Assembly (NCBI RefSeq): GCF_001540865.1
Contig: NC_033628.1
Location: forward strand, 7,418,965-7,482,964
Direction of reading: 5' to 3'
DNA length: 64,000 nt
From: Ananas comosus
Taxonomy: Eukaryota; Streptophyta; Magnoliopsida; Poales; Bromeliaceae
Positions 28,011-40,446 of the stretch are shown piece by piece (within the stretch, counting starts at the first letter, position 1; each line of letters opens with the position of its first letter). Position numbers and translations under genes: made by a program. The notes below the pieces were generated by a model, which did not search any database, was not told the DNA's origin, and saw only the letters and a list, made by a program, of their open reading frames with translations.

Positions 28011-28560
28011 ATTCTCAAACTGGTTCAGATTCAATCCAAATCAAGATCAAAACGGGGATTTCTCCAGACCCCAAATCAAGATCAAAATGGGGATTTCTTC
28101 GGACCCCAAATCATAAATCAAACGGGGATTTCTTCGGACCCCAAATCAGAATCAAAGCGGAGATTTTTTCGGACCTCAAATCAGAACCAAAACGGGAATT
28201 TCTTCAGACCCCAAATCGAGATCAAAACGAGAATTTCTTCGGACCCCAAATCAAGTTGCAAAATCAAAAAGAAATTTCTTCAGACCCTAAATTAAATTAG
28301 AATCAAAAGGGGATTTCTTCGGGCCCCAAATCAAATTAGAATAAAAAAGGAGATTTCTTCGGACCCCAAATCGAATTGCAAAATCAAAAGGGGATTTCTT
28401 CGGACCCCAAATCAAGTTGCAAAATCAAAAGGTGATTTCTTCGGACCCCAAATCAAATTGCAAATTCAAAAGGGAATTTCTTCGGACCCTAAATCGAATT
28501 GCAAAATCAAAAGTGGATTTCCTCGCACCCAAAATAGAATTGAAAAAAAAACCAAGTTCA
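28011..28560 (+). repeat. Tandem array with ~45-bp unit
   Basis: About twelve copies of a unit with GATTTCTTCGGACCCCAAATC plus a CAAAA-rich linker. The TTTCTTCGGACCC core is shared with the preceding array, so one array seems to have seeded the other. Confidence 0.85.
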
Positions 28561-29240
28561 CATAAGAACCTAAATCCGGACTCAAATCCAAACCAAGTCC
28601 ACAAATAAAATCCAAACCCAACCCAAGCCAAGTCCACATAAGAACCCAAACTCGGACTCAAATCCAAACCAAGTCCACAAATAAAATCAAAATTTGAACC
28701 TAAACCCAAATCAAATCAAGTCCACTAACAAAGCCGAAACTTGAACCCAAATCCAAATCAAGTCCACAAATAAAATCCAAACCCAAACCCAAAACTCAAA
28801 TTTAAACCCAAACCCAAAACCCAAATCAAATCTAAACCCAAATCCAAACCAAATCAAGTCCACAAATAAACCCAAACCAAGTCCACAAATAAAACCCAAG
28901 CCAAGTCCACATAAGGGCCCAAATCCGAATCAAATCCACTAACAAAGCCGAAACTTGAAACCGAAATCAAATCAAGTCCACAAATAAAATCTAAACCCAA
29001 ACCCAAAACTCAAATCTAAACCCAAACCCAAATCAAATCCAATCAAAATCCGAAACCCAAACCTAAAACCAAAACCATAATCCAAACCAAGTCCACAAAT
29101 AAAAAAACCTAAACCTAAACCCATAAAACCCAAATCCAACCCAAGTCCACAAATAAAAAACTCCAAACCAAAACCTAAACCCAAAAAACCCAAAACCAAA
29201 CTAAGTCCACAAATAAAACTTGAACCTGAATCCAAATCCA
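28561..29240 (+). repeat. Tandem array AAGTCCACAAATAAA / AACCCAAA
   Basis: Irregular repeats built from CCAAGTCCACAAATAAAATC and runs of AAACCCAAATCC. The minus-strand frames read Gly/Leu/Phe-rich sequence and are artefacts of the repeat. Confidence 0.85.
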
Positions 29241-30245
29241 TAAACCTAACCTCATGAACCATATACCAAGTTCATGAACCACGAACCATATCCATGAACC
29301 TTACCCAAGTTCGTGAACCAAATCTCATGAACCATACCCAAGTTCATAAATAAAGTCTCATACACCAAATCCCTAAACCATACGCCAAATCCATGAACCA
29401 TACACCATATCCCGTGGACCATACCCAGATTCATGAACCAAGTCACATGAACCATAAACCAAACCTCATAAATCATACACCAAGTTCATGAATCATAAAC
29501 TAAGTTCATGAACCATACCCTATGAACCATGAACTAAATCCCATGAACCATAAACCAAGTTCATGAACTATAAACCATATCCATAAACCATACACCAATC
29601 CATGAACCATACACCATATCCCATGAACCATACCCAAGTTCATGAACCATGAACCAAGTCCATAAACTAAGTCCATAATCCAAATTCATGAACCATATCC
29701 AAGTTCATGAACCAAATTCCATACACCAAGCCGAATGGACCATATCCAAGTTCATGAAACAAATCCAATAACCGAACACCATGAACCATACCCAAGTTCA
29801 TGACTCAAGTCTCATGTTCATGAACCATAAACCAAACCTCATGAACCATACCCAAGTTCATGAACCATAAACCAAACTTCATGACCATACATCAAGTTCA
29901 TGAACCCAATCCCATAAACCATACCCAAGTTCATGAACTAAATATCATGAACCATACATCAAACCCTATGAGTCATAAAACTCATGAACCATACATCACA
30001 TCCCATGAACCAAATCTCATACATCCCATGAACCAAATCCCATACACCAAACCCAATGGACCATATCCAAGTTCATGAAACAAATCCAATAAACGAACAC
30101 CATGAACCATACCCAAGTTCATGACTCAAGTCTCATGTTCATGAACTAGAAACCAAACCTCATGAACCATACCCAAGTTCATGAACCAAATCTTATGAGC
30201 CATAAACCAAACCCCATAAACCAAACCATACCAAGTTCATCATAA
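29241..30245 (+). repeat. Tandem array CATGAACCATACCCAAGTTC
   Basis: About 1 kb of degenerate 20-45 bp units around CATGAACCATACCCAAGTT. A longer segment at about 29730-29870 recurs at about 30050-30170, showing higher-order duplication. Non-coding. Confidence 0.9.
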
Positions 30246-30253
30246 ACCTCTTT

Positions 30254-30569
30254 ACTCTAGTATATATACCTAGAGTAAAAATCAAATATCGACTACCCCT
30301 AATACATGTACTTAGGGTTTAGTCAACCCCATCCGCCTTAGCACACATACTAAGGTAAAACATCTCCAAATCGACAGAGTTATAAATTATATATTTAGAA
30401 TTTAGTCAAATGATATCAAATTTATTCGAACTCTAACACATATACTTAGAATTCATTCGACTAACCCTTAACACATATCCTTTAGGGTCCAGTCAACCTT
30501 TTGCTCTAGCACATATACCTAGAGTGGAAGTCAAACCAAGCTTGATTAGTCCTAACACGTACACTTAGG
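30254..30569 (+). repeat. Seven short hairpins with changing but complementary stems
   Basis: Repeats of the form stem, 8-9 nt loop (CACATATAC-like), stem, separated by AGTCAACC-like spacers. Pairs: CTCTAG/CTAGAG (30255), CCTAA/TTAGG (30298), CCTTAG/CTAAGG (30336), TCTAA/TTAGA (30432), CCCTTAA/TTTAGGG with one mismatch (30465), CTCTAG/CTAGAG (30504), CCTAA/TTAGG (30551). The last ends one base before the Gypsy A LTR. Confidence 0.8.
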
Positions 30570-32240
30570 GTGTAGCACACTGGACCTTTGCAAATTGCGA
30601 GGTTTGAGTGATTGGATATGTCCTAAGCTTTTCCAGACTTTCTGGTGGGTCGTTGACAGTATTCCGACCTATAGTTCGAACCCCGAGAACTGAGGTTTAA
30701 AGCCTAGCACCAAAACCCGAAAAATCAGATTTTTGGTTAGCTCTCGAGTAGCCTTCAGAGGGCTGTGTACTGGTACGGGGTGATGGCTATACCAGTATAG
30801 CCATCAACATTGGCTGCTTCTCAGCCAACCCGAGGCTCGGGTTTGGCTATTTCGTAGGATGTGTACCGGTACGTGGGCCCGTGTACCGGTATGCAGTGAC
30901 AGATTTTGAATGGTCAAAACTGCAGGAGTGTTTTTGCATTGTGGCTTCTCTATATTAGCACCCACGCCCCTAGGGCTTTTTTCTGAGCTTGCCACAGCAG
31001 GGGTAGAGGTAAGGGAGCCCTCATTGATTTTCCTTTGATTATTCTTGGATTTTGGTAGGATTTTAAGAGATTAAACTTCTCTTTTTGCTCTTTGGTGCAA
31101 CTTCACCATTGTTGAAGCTTGAAGCTTGGATTTGGAGCCTTGTTCAGGGAAGATCTTTGATGTTAGAGAACTTAGAGCCTAGATTAAAGCTTCTAAGAGG
31201 TAAGCAACTTGTTCTCTCCCTCTAGGTTTGATTTTTATTGATGGTTTTGAGATGAAACCCTAGAATGAGGTTTTAGGGTTAATTTTGGGCATTTTTAATC
31301 TAGGACTTTTGGGGCTAAATTAGTTGGATTAGAACCCTCCTTTGGGTTGGATTGGAAGGATCCTAGCCTTCTTTTAGAGCTTGTGGGAGTTTTCTTTACC
31401 CTAGGTGAGATTTTAGCTCTTTTGCCTTGATGGTTAATGTTTGATCTCATGGTTGATCGTAATGCCCGTTAATCTCTTCGCTCATTAGTTTTAGGGTATT
31501 TTGAGACTCGTGGACAACTCCGTTCGGCGAAACGAGGGATTACGCGGCGGTTCGGTGGGTTTGACCTAGCCACACAATGAGAAAATCTCATTTGTGATGA
31601 TTTGAGTATCGTTAAATGATAAAACATGCGTAATCATGTTAGATATATTTATTATGAATTTTAGAATGCTTAACATGCCTATGTAATGTATAGTAAATTT
31701 TTAGACCTCTATGTGGTAGAGTGCATGCATGTGAGATATAGCATTCTAGTCGAGACTTGGAACCATGATTCCTATTATGGAAATGAACATTGCTTTTATG
31801 CATTTAACCTTTTTGCCCAATTGTGACATTAGAGACTTTAGAAGCCTAGAGAGGCTTGGGGAGTTAGACTATTTGAGAAATTGGGCCAATGTCATAAAGA
31901 GGCATTGGGCCCGGGCTATAGTGAATATTGGTATTTATGTTTTAATTGGAACATAGAATATGAATTGGGCTTGATTAGTTGTGATGCTTAAGTGTCATAA
32001 AGAGACACTAAGCAAGTGAGTGTTGGGATATCACATTGTGACATAGAGCTAGACCGTTTGGTTACTAGTAGCTATTGCCATGTTTGAGATATGAGGGTTG
32101 GATACTTGAGCCTTAACTATGCTTGCTTGCCATTTGTGCTTATTCGCACATGCTTGTGAGGGTCGCTCTCTACAAGCCGGCACTCCGGAGTTAGCCTACG
32201 CCACCTATGTTCGCTCGTGCGGTATTGAGAAGCCTACGGA

Positions 32241-34672
32241 TGTAAGATGTGGATCCCGAGAATCTAAAAGGTAAAAGACACCTAGAGGGGGGTGAATAGG
32301 TGTAAACGGTAAAAATTACTAAACTCGATGCAAATTCAAAATATAATGCGGAAAATAAAATCAGCACACCGAGAATTAACATGGAAAAACTCCAAACCGG
32401 AGAGAAAAACCCACGGGACCGATCACACAAAGAAATCCACTAAGAAAACATGAGTACAAGTGATTTAGCAAAAATACAAGACTCAAAATACCGAATCCTT
32501 GTTGTAGATTATCTTTACCAGTCCTCGATCGCTTGGAATCCTCTAACCGATCACACTGCAAATCCTTGCAGCCGCACACGCCTCGATTCCTCGAAACGCC
32601 CACCGAATCCACGGTCTTCACGTGTTACCCACGCGCTAACGCTCCATTCAAAGCTCGCAGGGATTTAACAATTTGTAGGTATTGAAACTCTTTGAAAGCA
32701 CAGATAATATGAGGAGAAATCCAAATCAAAACATCACCAATTTGATCCTTAAAAAAATTTTGAATCAAAACGAAGAATCAAATCGGTGATCTAAAGCTTG
32801 ATGTTTAAAAAACATAGATCAAAACTCCGAATCAAGCCGTTAGGGTTTCTAAAAGGTTATCTCGCTCAATACATCACATATGGAGATCCTCATATCATAT
32901 TTATGTTAAGGATTTTATAAGTTGGCGAATTTCGTGAAGGGTTTGGACGGAGTCTCGAAGAATTAGAAGATGAAGATTGACGAAAAGAATTGAAGTTCTT
33001 ATGATCAAAGACCCTTGAGAACTCAGGTATGATTATAAATAATTTGTGGTGAAGTTTTCATTGTTAAAAGATGTTTAGAAGACTTGGTTTCCTTTTTGTT
33101 TATTTCAACTTAAGTTTTCTGGAAAAACTCAGGGGTCGGGGATCGGTCCTTGATCAGAGGGACCGGACCCATCAAGCTTCTCTGTGTAGAAGGTTTGGGA
33201 GACCGGTCTCTGATCATGAGGACCGGTCCCCATACGTGGTTTTTTCTTGTTGCGCAGGGAAGGACCGGTCTCTGAATTGAGGACCGGTCCCCGTACGCAT
33301 ATTTTGACATCTACGCAGCGAAAGACCGGACCTCACCTTGGAGGACCGGTCTCCCAAGGACCGGTCTCCTCGAGAGGACCGGACCCTGAGACCGTCGTCT
33401 GTTTTTAAAATTGAGTTTTTAGAATCCTAGTCTATCTAGAAGTCTTCTAAACCTATAAATATGATATGAGGATCTCCATATGACGTGTGTTGAGCGAGAT
33501 AATCTTTTAGAAACCCTAACGGCTTGATTTGAGTTTTTGATCCATGTTTCTCAATATCGAGTTTTAGATCACCGTTTTGATTCTTCAGTTTTTGATTCAA
33601 ATTTTCTTTAAGGATCAAATTGGTGATGTTCTGATTTGGATTTCTCCTCATATCATATGTGCTTTCAAAGAGTTTAAATCACCACAAATTGTTAAATCTC
33701 TACGAGCTTCGGATGGAGCGTTAACGCGTGGATCTCGCGTGAAGACCGTGGATTCGGTAGGCGTTTCGTGGAGTCGAGGCGTGTGTGGCTGCAAGGATTT
33801 GCAGTGTGATCGGTTGGAGGATTTCAAGCGATCGAGGACTGGCAAAGATGTTCTACAACGAGAATTCGGTATTTCGAGTCTTGTATTTTTGATAAATCAC
33901 TTGTACTCATGTTTTCTTAGTGGATTTCTTTGTGTGATCGGTCCCGTGGGTTTTTCTCTCCGATTTGGAGTTTTCCCACGTTAATTCTCGGTGTGCTGAT
34001 TTTATTTTTCAGCTTTTTATTTTAAATTTGCATTGAGTTTCGAGATTGTTGCTGTTTACACCTATTCACCCCCCTCTAGGTGTCTTTTACCTTTTAGATC
34101 CTAGGGATCCATATCTTACAATTTATATGTTTAGAAGACTTCTAGATAGACTAGGATTTCAAAAACTCAATTTTAAAAAGAGACGACGGTCTCAGGGTCC
34201 GGTCCTCCCGAGGAGACCGGTCCTTGGGAGACCGGTCCTCCAAGATGAGGTCCGGTCTTTCACTGCGTAGATGTCAAAATATGCGTACAGGGACCGGTCC
34301 TCAATACAGAAACCGGTCCTTCCCTGCGCAACAAGGAAAACCACGTACGGGAACCGGTCCTCAAGATTAGAGACCGGTCTCTCAAACCTTCTACGCAGAG
34401 AAGCTTGATGGGTCCGGTCCTTCTGATCAAGGACCGGTCCCCGACCCCTGAGTTTTTTAGAAAACTTAAGTTTGAACAACTCAAATATAAATCAAGTCTT
34501 CTAAACATCTTTTAACAATAAAAACTTCACCACAAATTATTTATATTCATACCTGAGATCCCAAGGGTCTTTGATCACAAAACTTCAATTCTTTCTTCAA
34601 TCTTCATCTTCTAATTCTTCGAGACTCCGTCCAATACTTCACGAAATTCGCCAACTTATAAAATCCTTAACA
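32241..34672 (-). repeat. Copia 1 3' LTR, interrupted
   Basis: 2,432 bp. Subtracting the inserted solo LTR and one target duplication leaves 1,210 bp, against 1,206 bp for the 5' LTR. It starts TGTAAGATGTGG and ends CCTTAACA on the plus strand. The insertion splits the TATA region. Confidence 0.92.
32904..34120 (+). mobile_element. Solo LTR of the Copia 1 family, inverted, inside the Copia 1 3' LTR
   Basis: 1,217 bp from TGTTAAGG to CTTACA with a perfect 5-bp duplication ATTTA (32899-32903, 34121-34125). It is the same LTR family as its host in opposite orientation. It keeps its own TATA word (TATAAATA, 33454-33461) and seven or eight ACCGGT-core motifs (33130-33390). Confidence 0.93.
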
Positions 34673-34686
34673 ATCTCCCCCTTTGG
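34673..34686 (-). other. Polypurine tract of Copia 1
   Basis: Minus-strand AAAGGGGGAGAT immediately before the 3' LTR (TGTTAAGG). This is the usual plus-strand primer position in LTR retrotransposons. Confidence 0.85.
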
Positions 34687-35153
34687 CGATTTCGTGATAA
34701 GATACAAAAAAATATTACACTGTTCATCCAAAAAATAAAATAAGAAGGTTATTGCAATCACCAAACAACAACCATCTGCATGATCGATCCAATATAAACA
34801 AAATTACATTTTTCACATCCTAATCCAAACTCTATGACTTAGGACACGACATAGAGTCTTGAAGTCTTGAAATATCCTGCAAAACAATCTCCACACACCA
34901 TCAAAATTTGCAATGAATTCAGTTATAAGTCAAGAGTTGAGCATTAGTTACATAGTTCATCATATCCTAAGCAACTTTATCAAACAAGCAAAGTTTAAGC
35001 ATAAGCCAAACGAAATGCAAAGCAAAATAAGTAAAGCACATAAAGCAAAGCAAAGTTCCAGCATCATCATGTTCCAGCATCATCATCATCATTCTCCCCC
35101 TTGTTGTCAAGAAAACGCCAAAACGACCAAAAGGAGGGAACGCCAAAACGAGC

Positions 35154-36607
35154 TCAGTCGGAATCAGCACCAGGCGCAGGAAGATCCGCGCTACAACACC
35201 CTAGTTTGTCAAAGATAGCTCTCATCAGGCGACGAAGCTTGCTCACTTGCCGAGTGAGGCGTTCCTGTTCTGCAACCATGCGAGCCTGATCCTCAGAAAT
35301 CCGTCGAAGTTCGCCCGAAATCCGTTCTTGCTCTAGAGATAACCTTTGTTGTTCCCAATAAACAGAAGAGACGGACATTTCTCCCTCAGACACCTCTGCA
35401 GAAGGACGAGAAGGACCAGGAGGTGGAGTGGAACGCTGTTGAGACGAACGTCGTGGAGGAGAGCGCTGCGACTGAAGCTGCACCGAAGATTTAATGAACG
35501 TAGTCTCACTAATCACGCCCAGACTATGTTCATATGACGAACATCGCGTGTCCACATCAAACATCCGTAGAATCCTCATTATGATTAACTGATAAGGCAA
35601 CCTCTCTCTGGCTGACTTGAAGTCTTGATGTCTTTAGCCATACGGCGCCAAACCAAAAATGGAACATTAAGATTGATCTTCCTATCACGAACCACATTTG
35701 GCTGACCCACCAAATACATATAAAGCATGCGATCCCAACGCACCACCTTCGTGTTAGCCAACGGCATTATATTGTAGCAGACCACAAAATTCAAGAAACG
35801 ATACTCTATCTTTAATTCCTTCGATATCACACAAATGCCATTTGGTTCAACGTTAGGCAAACATACGCCATTCATAACCAGACGCCAATCTCGAACTGCA
35901 TCAAAACCAGCATGCAAATATTCAATTCCATCAGTTCGAGCCTGCATACCAAGAACAGCAGCAATAGTTTCAGGCGTAATTGTCAACTCGATGCCACGCA
36001 CATAGGTCTTAAAGACGAACGGTCCACCATCGAAATCCTCTAGATAGCCCGCTCTCATATAGAACTCCCGAATTAATTCCAAACAATATCCAGTTTGTTC
36101 GGGAAAATCGCTAATTTCATAAAGACCTCCGTTCTCAAACAAGGCTTGAAGACCAAGAACGTGTTCAATTAAGTTTTGAACTCCAACGTGGCGCTCACCA
36201 ATACAATTCTTCGAAGAGTACATAGAACGTCTCTTCGGATCAACGTTGCCTCCCTGAGTACTGCGGCAAGGTAAATCAGCGGTAGGTTCACGAATGTCAA
36301 TACCTCCAGTCTTCTTCTTACTACGAGAGTATGTCAATTTTTCCGGTCCTTTTGCTTTGGCTTTGCTCTGTCCTTTCTCCCTTTCTGTAACAACCTTTTC
36401 CTTCCCTTTCTTCTTCGTCGACAACACTTCCGGAGAGAGTGCTTCCCAATCCGTCGACTCAGTTTCCGATTCTTCATCAGGAGCATATTCACTGCCGACA
36501 TCCTCAACTGGTGGCTCAGCAGGTTGTTGAGTCGAAGTACGCTGGCGCTTACCACCACGACCACCACCAGCCATGAGGAACACAAGAGAAAACAAAAAGG
36601 AATACAT
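35154..36607 (-). pseudogene. Extra ORF downstream of pol in Copia 1 (plant transposon-protein domain)
   Basis: The first frame begins at M 36607 (or M 36574, MAGGGRGGKRQR) and runs to 35585. A single indel near 35595-35605 shifts to the frame 35600-35154, so the product would be about 480 residues. Layout: a short hydrophobic N-terminus (MYSFLFSLVFL), a basic/acidic low-complexity region, a globular part with ELIREFYMRAG, YVRGIELTITPETIAAVLGM, VVCYNIMPL and VRWDRMLYMYLVGQP, then a C-terminal Glu/Arg-rich coiled coil (EQQRLSLEQERISGELRRI). The globular part resembles what is annotated as a putative plant transposon protein domain (PF20167, from memory). Function is unknown; env-like or RNA-associated roles have been suggested for ORFs in this place. 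The partner copy is in Copia 2. Confidence 0.75.
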
Positions 36608-38031
36608 TATTGTTTTCGAAAGAGATCCCTGTTTCAACAAGTTAAAAATAAAAGACAGATATCATTCATTATTTTTTTTTAAAAAAAAAACAGGAAAATC
36701 TGATGAAATCTAGGGCCATATGAGAAAAAAAAATAATGCAACAAGAGAGTGAAGTAATGCATGAAGAAATCGAGGATCACAATGATATCACTCAGACCAA
36801 TTATTATATACAAGTTACCTAACAAAATCACAGATCAAATCCCAATCAAAACACATTCTCGGAATAAATATGCAAAAATAATCCCTAAAACGAAAATGTA
36901 CCAACCAAAATCCAGAAAATCAGGAAGAAGCAGAGCAAACACCCTCTGGAACCCTAGACCGGTCGTGGGAAGAGTTTAGACAAAAAGGTAAAGTAAGAGA
37001 GAGACCGGACCAACATTCATATATAGGGTCGGGCGGAGGGACCGGTCCTTCAAGACAGGAGACCGGTCCCCGTACAAAAATAAATCTTCCCCCCCTTTTT
37101 TTTTATTTTAAAAAAAATTGAGGTTCCAATGACATGTAATATAAAATTGATAAATATGGAAAACAAAGTCAATTTCAAAAATATTCAAAGTGTCAAGATT
37201 CGTTGAACAAATAATGCTAAAATCCACACATCAATCAAGATCTAAAAATTAATCGTCTCGTATTGTCTTCATAATTGCTAAACAGAGGAATAGAAGATCC
37301 CATAATCACGAAATTAAGATAAGATGATCAAATTGAGTTATGCACAAGATTCGACGAGGGAGTGGCTCTTTGAGCATCCTTTCATTATCCACCTTATATC
37401 ACCTAGGAGATGTATTGTAAGTTACTCATGTTTTATCATCTCCAAAGCACCTCTTCTAAAATTTTTTTAATAGATATATATCACAGGACATCCTTAGATA
37501 TATTTAGCTTCATTATCAACAGAGATGCTGTAAACAGACATGTGGTGGCTGCACACACTTACCGGACGACCGGAGTGGTAGCTCTTTCCTCCATGTGGTG
37601 GTAGTTTTCACACTCCCATGAGGGATGTAACTCTTTCCACATCTTGTTTTTTTTCATTCTAATTCAATTCTAGGAAAGACTCCCCCTAAATAAGTGCAAC
37701 CCTCAAGTTGACGATATTATCACAAGTTCAAAAATAGGAAAATCTGTATTCATATCAAAGTTCATAATCCAACAAGACAAAGACAATGTTTAAAGTTCAA
37801 AGAAGGAGATGTTGACTTTAGCAAATTATACTAAAATAGAATTTGAATGAATCTATCTTGTAAACAAAATATGACACAAAGAATAAAAATGACGTTGATC
37901 AAGCTGAACATATTATAACATAATGAAAATAGTGTCATGGATAGCTCAAAAATGATCATGTAAGAACGACATGTATGCAAAAGAGGTTGTGCAAGATCTA
38001 TGGCCCATAGACTACATCTAGACTGACGGAT
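36608..38031 (-). other. Spacer between pol and the extra ORF of Copia 1
   Basis: No ORF. It contains the promoter-like cluster at 36957-37068 and a block at 37540-37650 (GTGGTGGTAGTTTTCACACT, GATGTAACTCTTTCCACATC) that is conserved at 54970-55020 in Copia 2, suggesting a functional non-coding segment. Confidence 0.6.
36957..37068 (-). promoter_or_regulatory. Promoter-like cluster upstream of the extra ORF
   Basis: In minus order: GACCGGTC (37068-37061), GGACCGGTCC (37048-37039), TATATAT (37025-37019), a GTCCGGTC variant near 37005, CT-rich sequence, and GACCGGTC (36964-36957). This repeats the palindrome-then-TATA order of the Copia 1 LTR promoter and lies about 350-460 bp before the extra ORF. 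Internal promoter use is inferred. Confidence 0.5.
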
Positions 38032-40446
38032 TCATACCAATAGTTTTCGCAAATGCAGAAAACGTTTTTGATCTAAAGGTTTTGTCAAAATATCAGCAAG
38101 CTGATTTTCAGTAGAAATATATTCAAGATGAAGAAGATTTGATTCGACTAGTTCCCTTAAAAAATGATATCTGAGTTCAATGTATTTTGTTCGAGGATGT
38201 AAAACAGGGTTTTTAGAAATATTAATTGCACTTGTGTTATCACAAAGAATAATAAGAGTGGTGGATGGGATCCGATAGTCGCTTAGTAAGCTCTTCATCC
38301 ATAACAACTGAGTAGAGCAACTACCAGCAGAAATATACTCAGCTTCGGCAGTGGATAGTGCAATACAGTTCTGTTTCTTGCTGTGCCAATCGACAAGACA
38401 ATGTCCAAGATAGAAACACGCTCCACTAGTACTTTTCCGATCATCGGCAGATCCAGCCCAGTCTGCATCCGAGTATCCAATCAGATCAAGAGATGTTCCC
38501 ATAGGATACAAGAGACCATAAGCGGTTGTACCTTTAACGTATCGAATAATCCTTTTGATCGCTTTTAGATGAATTTCCTTAGGATTTGCTTGATAGCGAG
38601 AACAAATGCCAACACTGAAGGCAATATCTGGTCTACTTGCAGTCAAGTACAACAGGCTCCCGATCATGCTTCTGTATAATTTCTCATCCACGCTAGGTCC
38701 TTCCGAATTCAATCCAAGTCCTTTGTTACTTGCACCCATTGGAGTGTCAAAATCCTTTGCGTTGTCCAATCCAAATTTCTTAACCAAATCTTTCGCATAT
38801 TTGGATTGACACAAGTGTATTCCATCTTTAGTTTGTTTGACTTGAAGTCCAAGAAAATAGTTAAGCTCCCCCATCATTGACATCTCAAATTCGCTCGTCA
38901 TCAACTTTGTAAAATCATTGGCATCCTTATCCTTAGTTGCTCCAAAGACGATGTCGTCAACATAAATTTGTGCCACAATTAAATTATCTTTCGAATGTTT
39001 AACAAAAAGAGTTCTATCCGCGCCCCCTCGGTTGTAGCCCTTTTTCAAAAGATATTTTGTCAAACGCTCGTACCATGCCCGCGGAGCCTGTTTAAGTCCA
39101 TAAAGTGCCTTTTTCAGACGAAAAACGTGATTAGGAAATTTTGAGTCTATGAAACCTTTCGGTTGTTCAACATAGACTTCCTCTTTTAGAAAACCGTTTA
39201 GAAAAGCACTTTTAACATCCATTTGAAAAAGAGTAATTTTAAAATGACAGGCGATCGCGAACAGAATACGAATTGATTCAAGACGAGCAACCGGGGCGAA
39301 TGTTTTCTCAAAATCTATTCCCTCAACTTGTGAGTAGCCTTTAGCAACCAGTCTTGCTTTGTTTCGAACAATAGTACCATCCTTATTTTTCTTATTCTTA
39401 AAAATCCATTTGGTACCAATTATGTGTTGTTGCTCAGGACGCGACACCAGTTCCCAGACATCATTACGCGTGAATTGACCAAGTTCGTCTTGCATAGCAT
39501 TAATCCAGTATTCATCGAGAAGAGCTTCATCAACATTCTTTGGCTCAACTAAAGAAACGTAGCAAGCAAATTCACACTGAAGCTGTCTCCTAGTTTTCAC
39601 ACCCGTAAGAGGGTCTCCAATAACATTTGACAATGGGTGATCTTTCACAGGTGTAAGTTTAGATGAGGTGATAGGGGTTTCAGATGAATCATGTGATGCA
39701 ATAGTATCAACAATTTCAGCAGAAGTATCAGGCACAGAAATTTCATCAATCACAGGCAAGTTAAATGGAGAATCATTATCATCATCATTCAGACAAGCAT
39801 TGGAAGAATCATTCACAGAAGATCCTACCGAAGAACCTTCATCTACTTTGATATTAATGGATTCTATCACCGTCTTAGTACGTAAATTGTACGCACGATA
39901 AGCACGACTAGAAGTAGAATATCCAAGAAAAATTCCTTCATCACTTCGGGAGTCAAATTTTTCAAGATTTTCACGATCTCGAAGGATAAAACATTTACTC
40001 CCGAAGACACGAAAGTATTTAATGTTCGATTTTCTACCAATCCACAACTCGTACGGAGTGTTTAAAGTGCCCGGGTGTAAACAAATGCGGTTAATCACAT
40101 AGACGGCCGTGTTAACTGCTTCAGCCCAGAAGTGTAGTGCAACTTTCTTGCTATGAAGCATAACACGTGCCATCTCTTGGACAACCCGGTTTTTACGTTC
40201 AACCACTCCATTCTGCTGTGGTGTATAAGGAGCAGAGAATTCATGTTTGATGCCTTTTGAAACACAGAAATCAACAAATTTTGAATTAATGAATTCTCCC
40301 CCTTGATCACTTCGAATGCACACAATTTTATCATCCCTTTCATTCATAAGACGAAGACAGATTTCAGAAAAAGAATCAAACGTATCAGCTTTTTCACGTA
40401 AGAAGGCACTCCATACAAAACGAGTAAAATCATCAACAATAAGCAC
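38032..40446 (-). CDS. Copia 1 pol: integrase core, reverse transcriptase, RNase H
   Basis: 804 uninterrupted codons. The start shown is simply the first Met after an upstream stop (TGA in LG*KRYI); the natural protein continues upstream. Integrase [11 protein letters not shown] (about 3-10), SDQGGEF (about 45), NGVVERKN (about 80). Copia [38 protein letters not shown], and the catalytic YVDD near residue 495. RNase [26 protein letters not shown], then LADILTKPL. All key catalytic residues that I checked are present, so enzyme function could persist if expressed from a downstream start. It replicates the element by reverse transcription in cytoplasmic particles and integrates in the nucleus. 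Confidence 0.95.
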   Translation of the reverse strand: MLIVDDFTRFVWSAFLREKADTFDSFSEICLRLMNERDDKIVCIRSDQGGEFINSKFVDFCVSKGIKHEFSAPYTPQQNGVVERKNRVVQEMARVMLHSKKVALHFWAEAVNTAVYVINRICLHPGTLNTPYELWIGRKSNIKYFRVFGSKCFILRDRENLEKFDSRSDEGIFLGYSTSSRAYRAYNLRTKTVIESINIKVDEGSSVGSSVNDSSNACLNDDDNDSPFNLPVIDEISVPDTSAEIVDTIASHDSSETPITSSKLTPVKDHPLSNVIGDPLTGVKTRRQLQCEFACYVSLVEPKNVDEALLDEYWINAMQDELGQFTRNDVWELVSRPEQQHIIGTKWIFKNKKNKDGTIVRNKARLVAKGYSQVEGIDFEKTFAPVARLESIRILFAIACHFKITLFQMDVKSAFLNGFLKEEVYVEQPKGFIDSKFPNHVFRLKKALYGLKQAPRAWYERLTKYLLKKGYNRGGADRTLFVKHSKDNLIVAQIYVDDIVFGATKDKDANDFTKLMTSEFEMSMMGELNYFLGLQVKQTKDGIHLCQSKYAKDLVKKFGLDNAKDFDTPMGASNKGLGLNSEGPSVDEKLYRSMIGSLLYLTASRPDIAFSVGICSRYQANPKEIHLKAIKRIIRYVKGTTAYGLLYPMGTSLDLIGYSDADWAGSADDRKSTSGACFYLGHCLVDWHSKKQNCIALSTAEAEYISAGSCSTQLLWMKSLLSDYRIPSTTLIILCDNTSAINISKNPVLHPRTKYIELRYHFLRELVESNLLHLEYISTENQLADILTKPLDQKRFLHLRKLLV

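Noticed and set aside
27579..28295. 238-codon plus-strand ORF
   Set aside because: It is encoded by two tandem arrays (units of ~150 and ~45 bp) and has no domain; openness follows from the repeat.
28425..29476. Minus-strand Gly/Phe/Leu-rich ORFs resembling membrane proteins
   Set aside because: They are translations of AACCCAAA and ATGAACC repeats.
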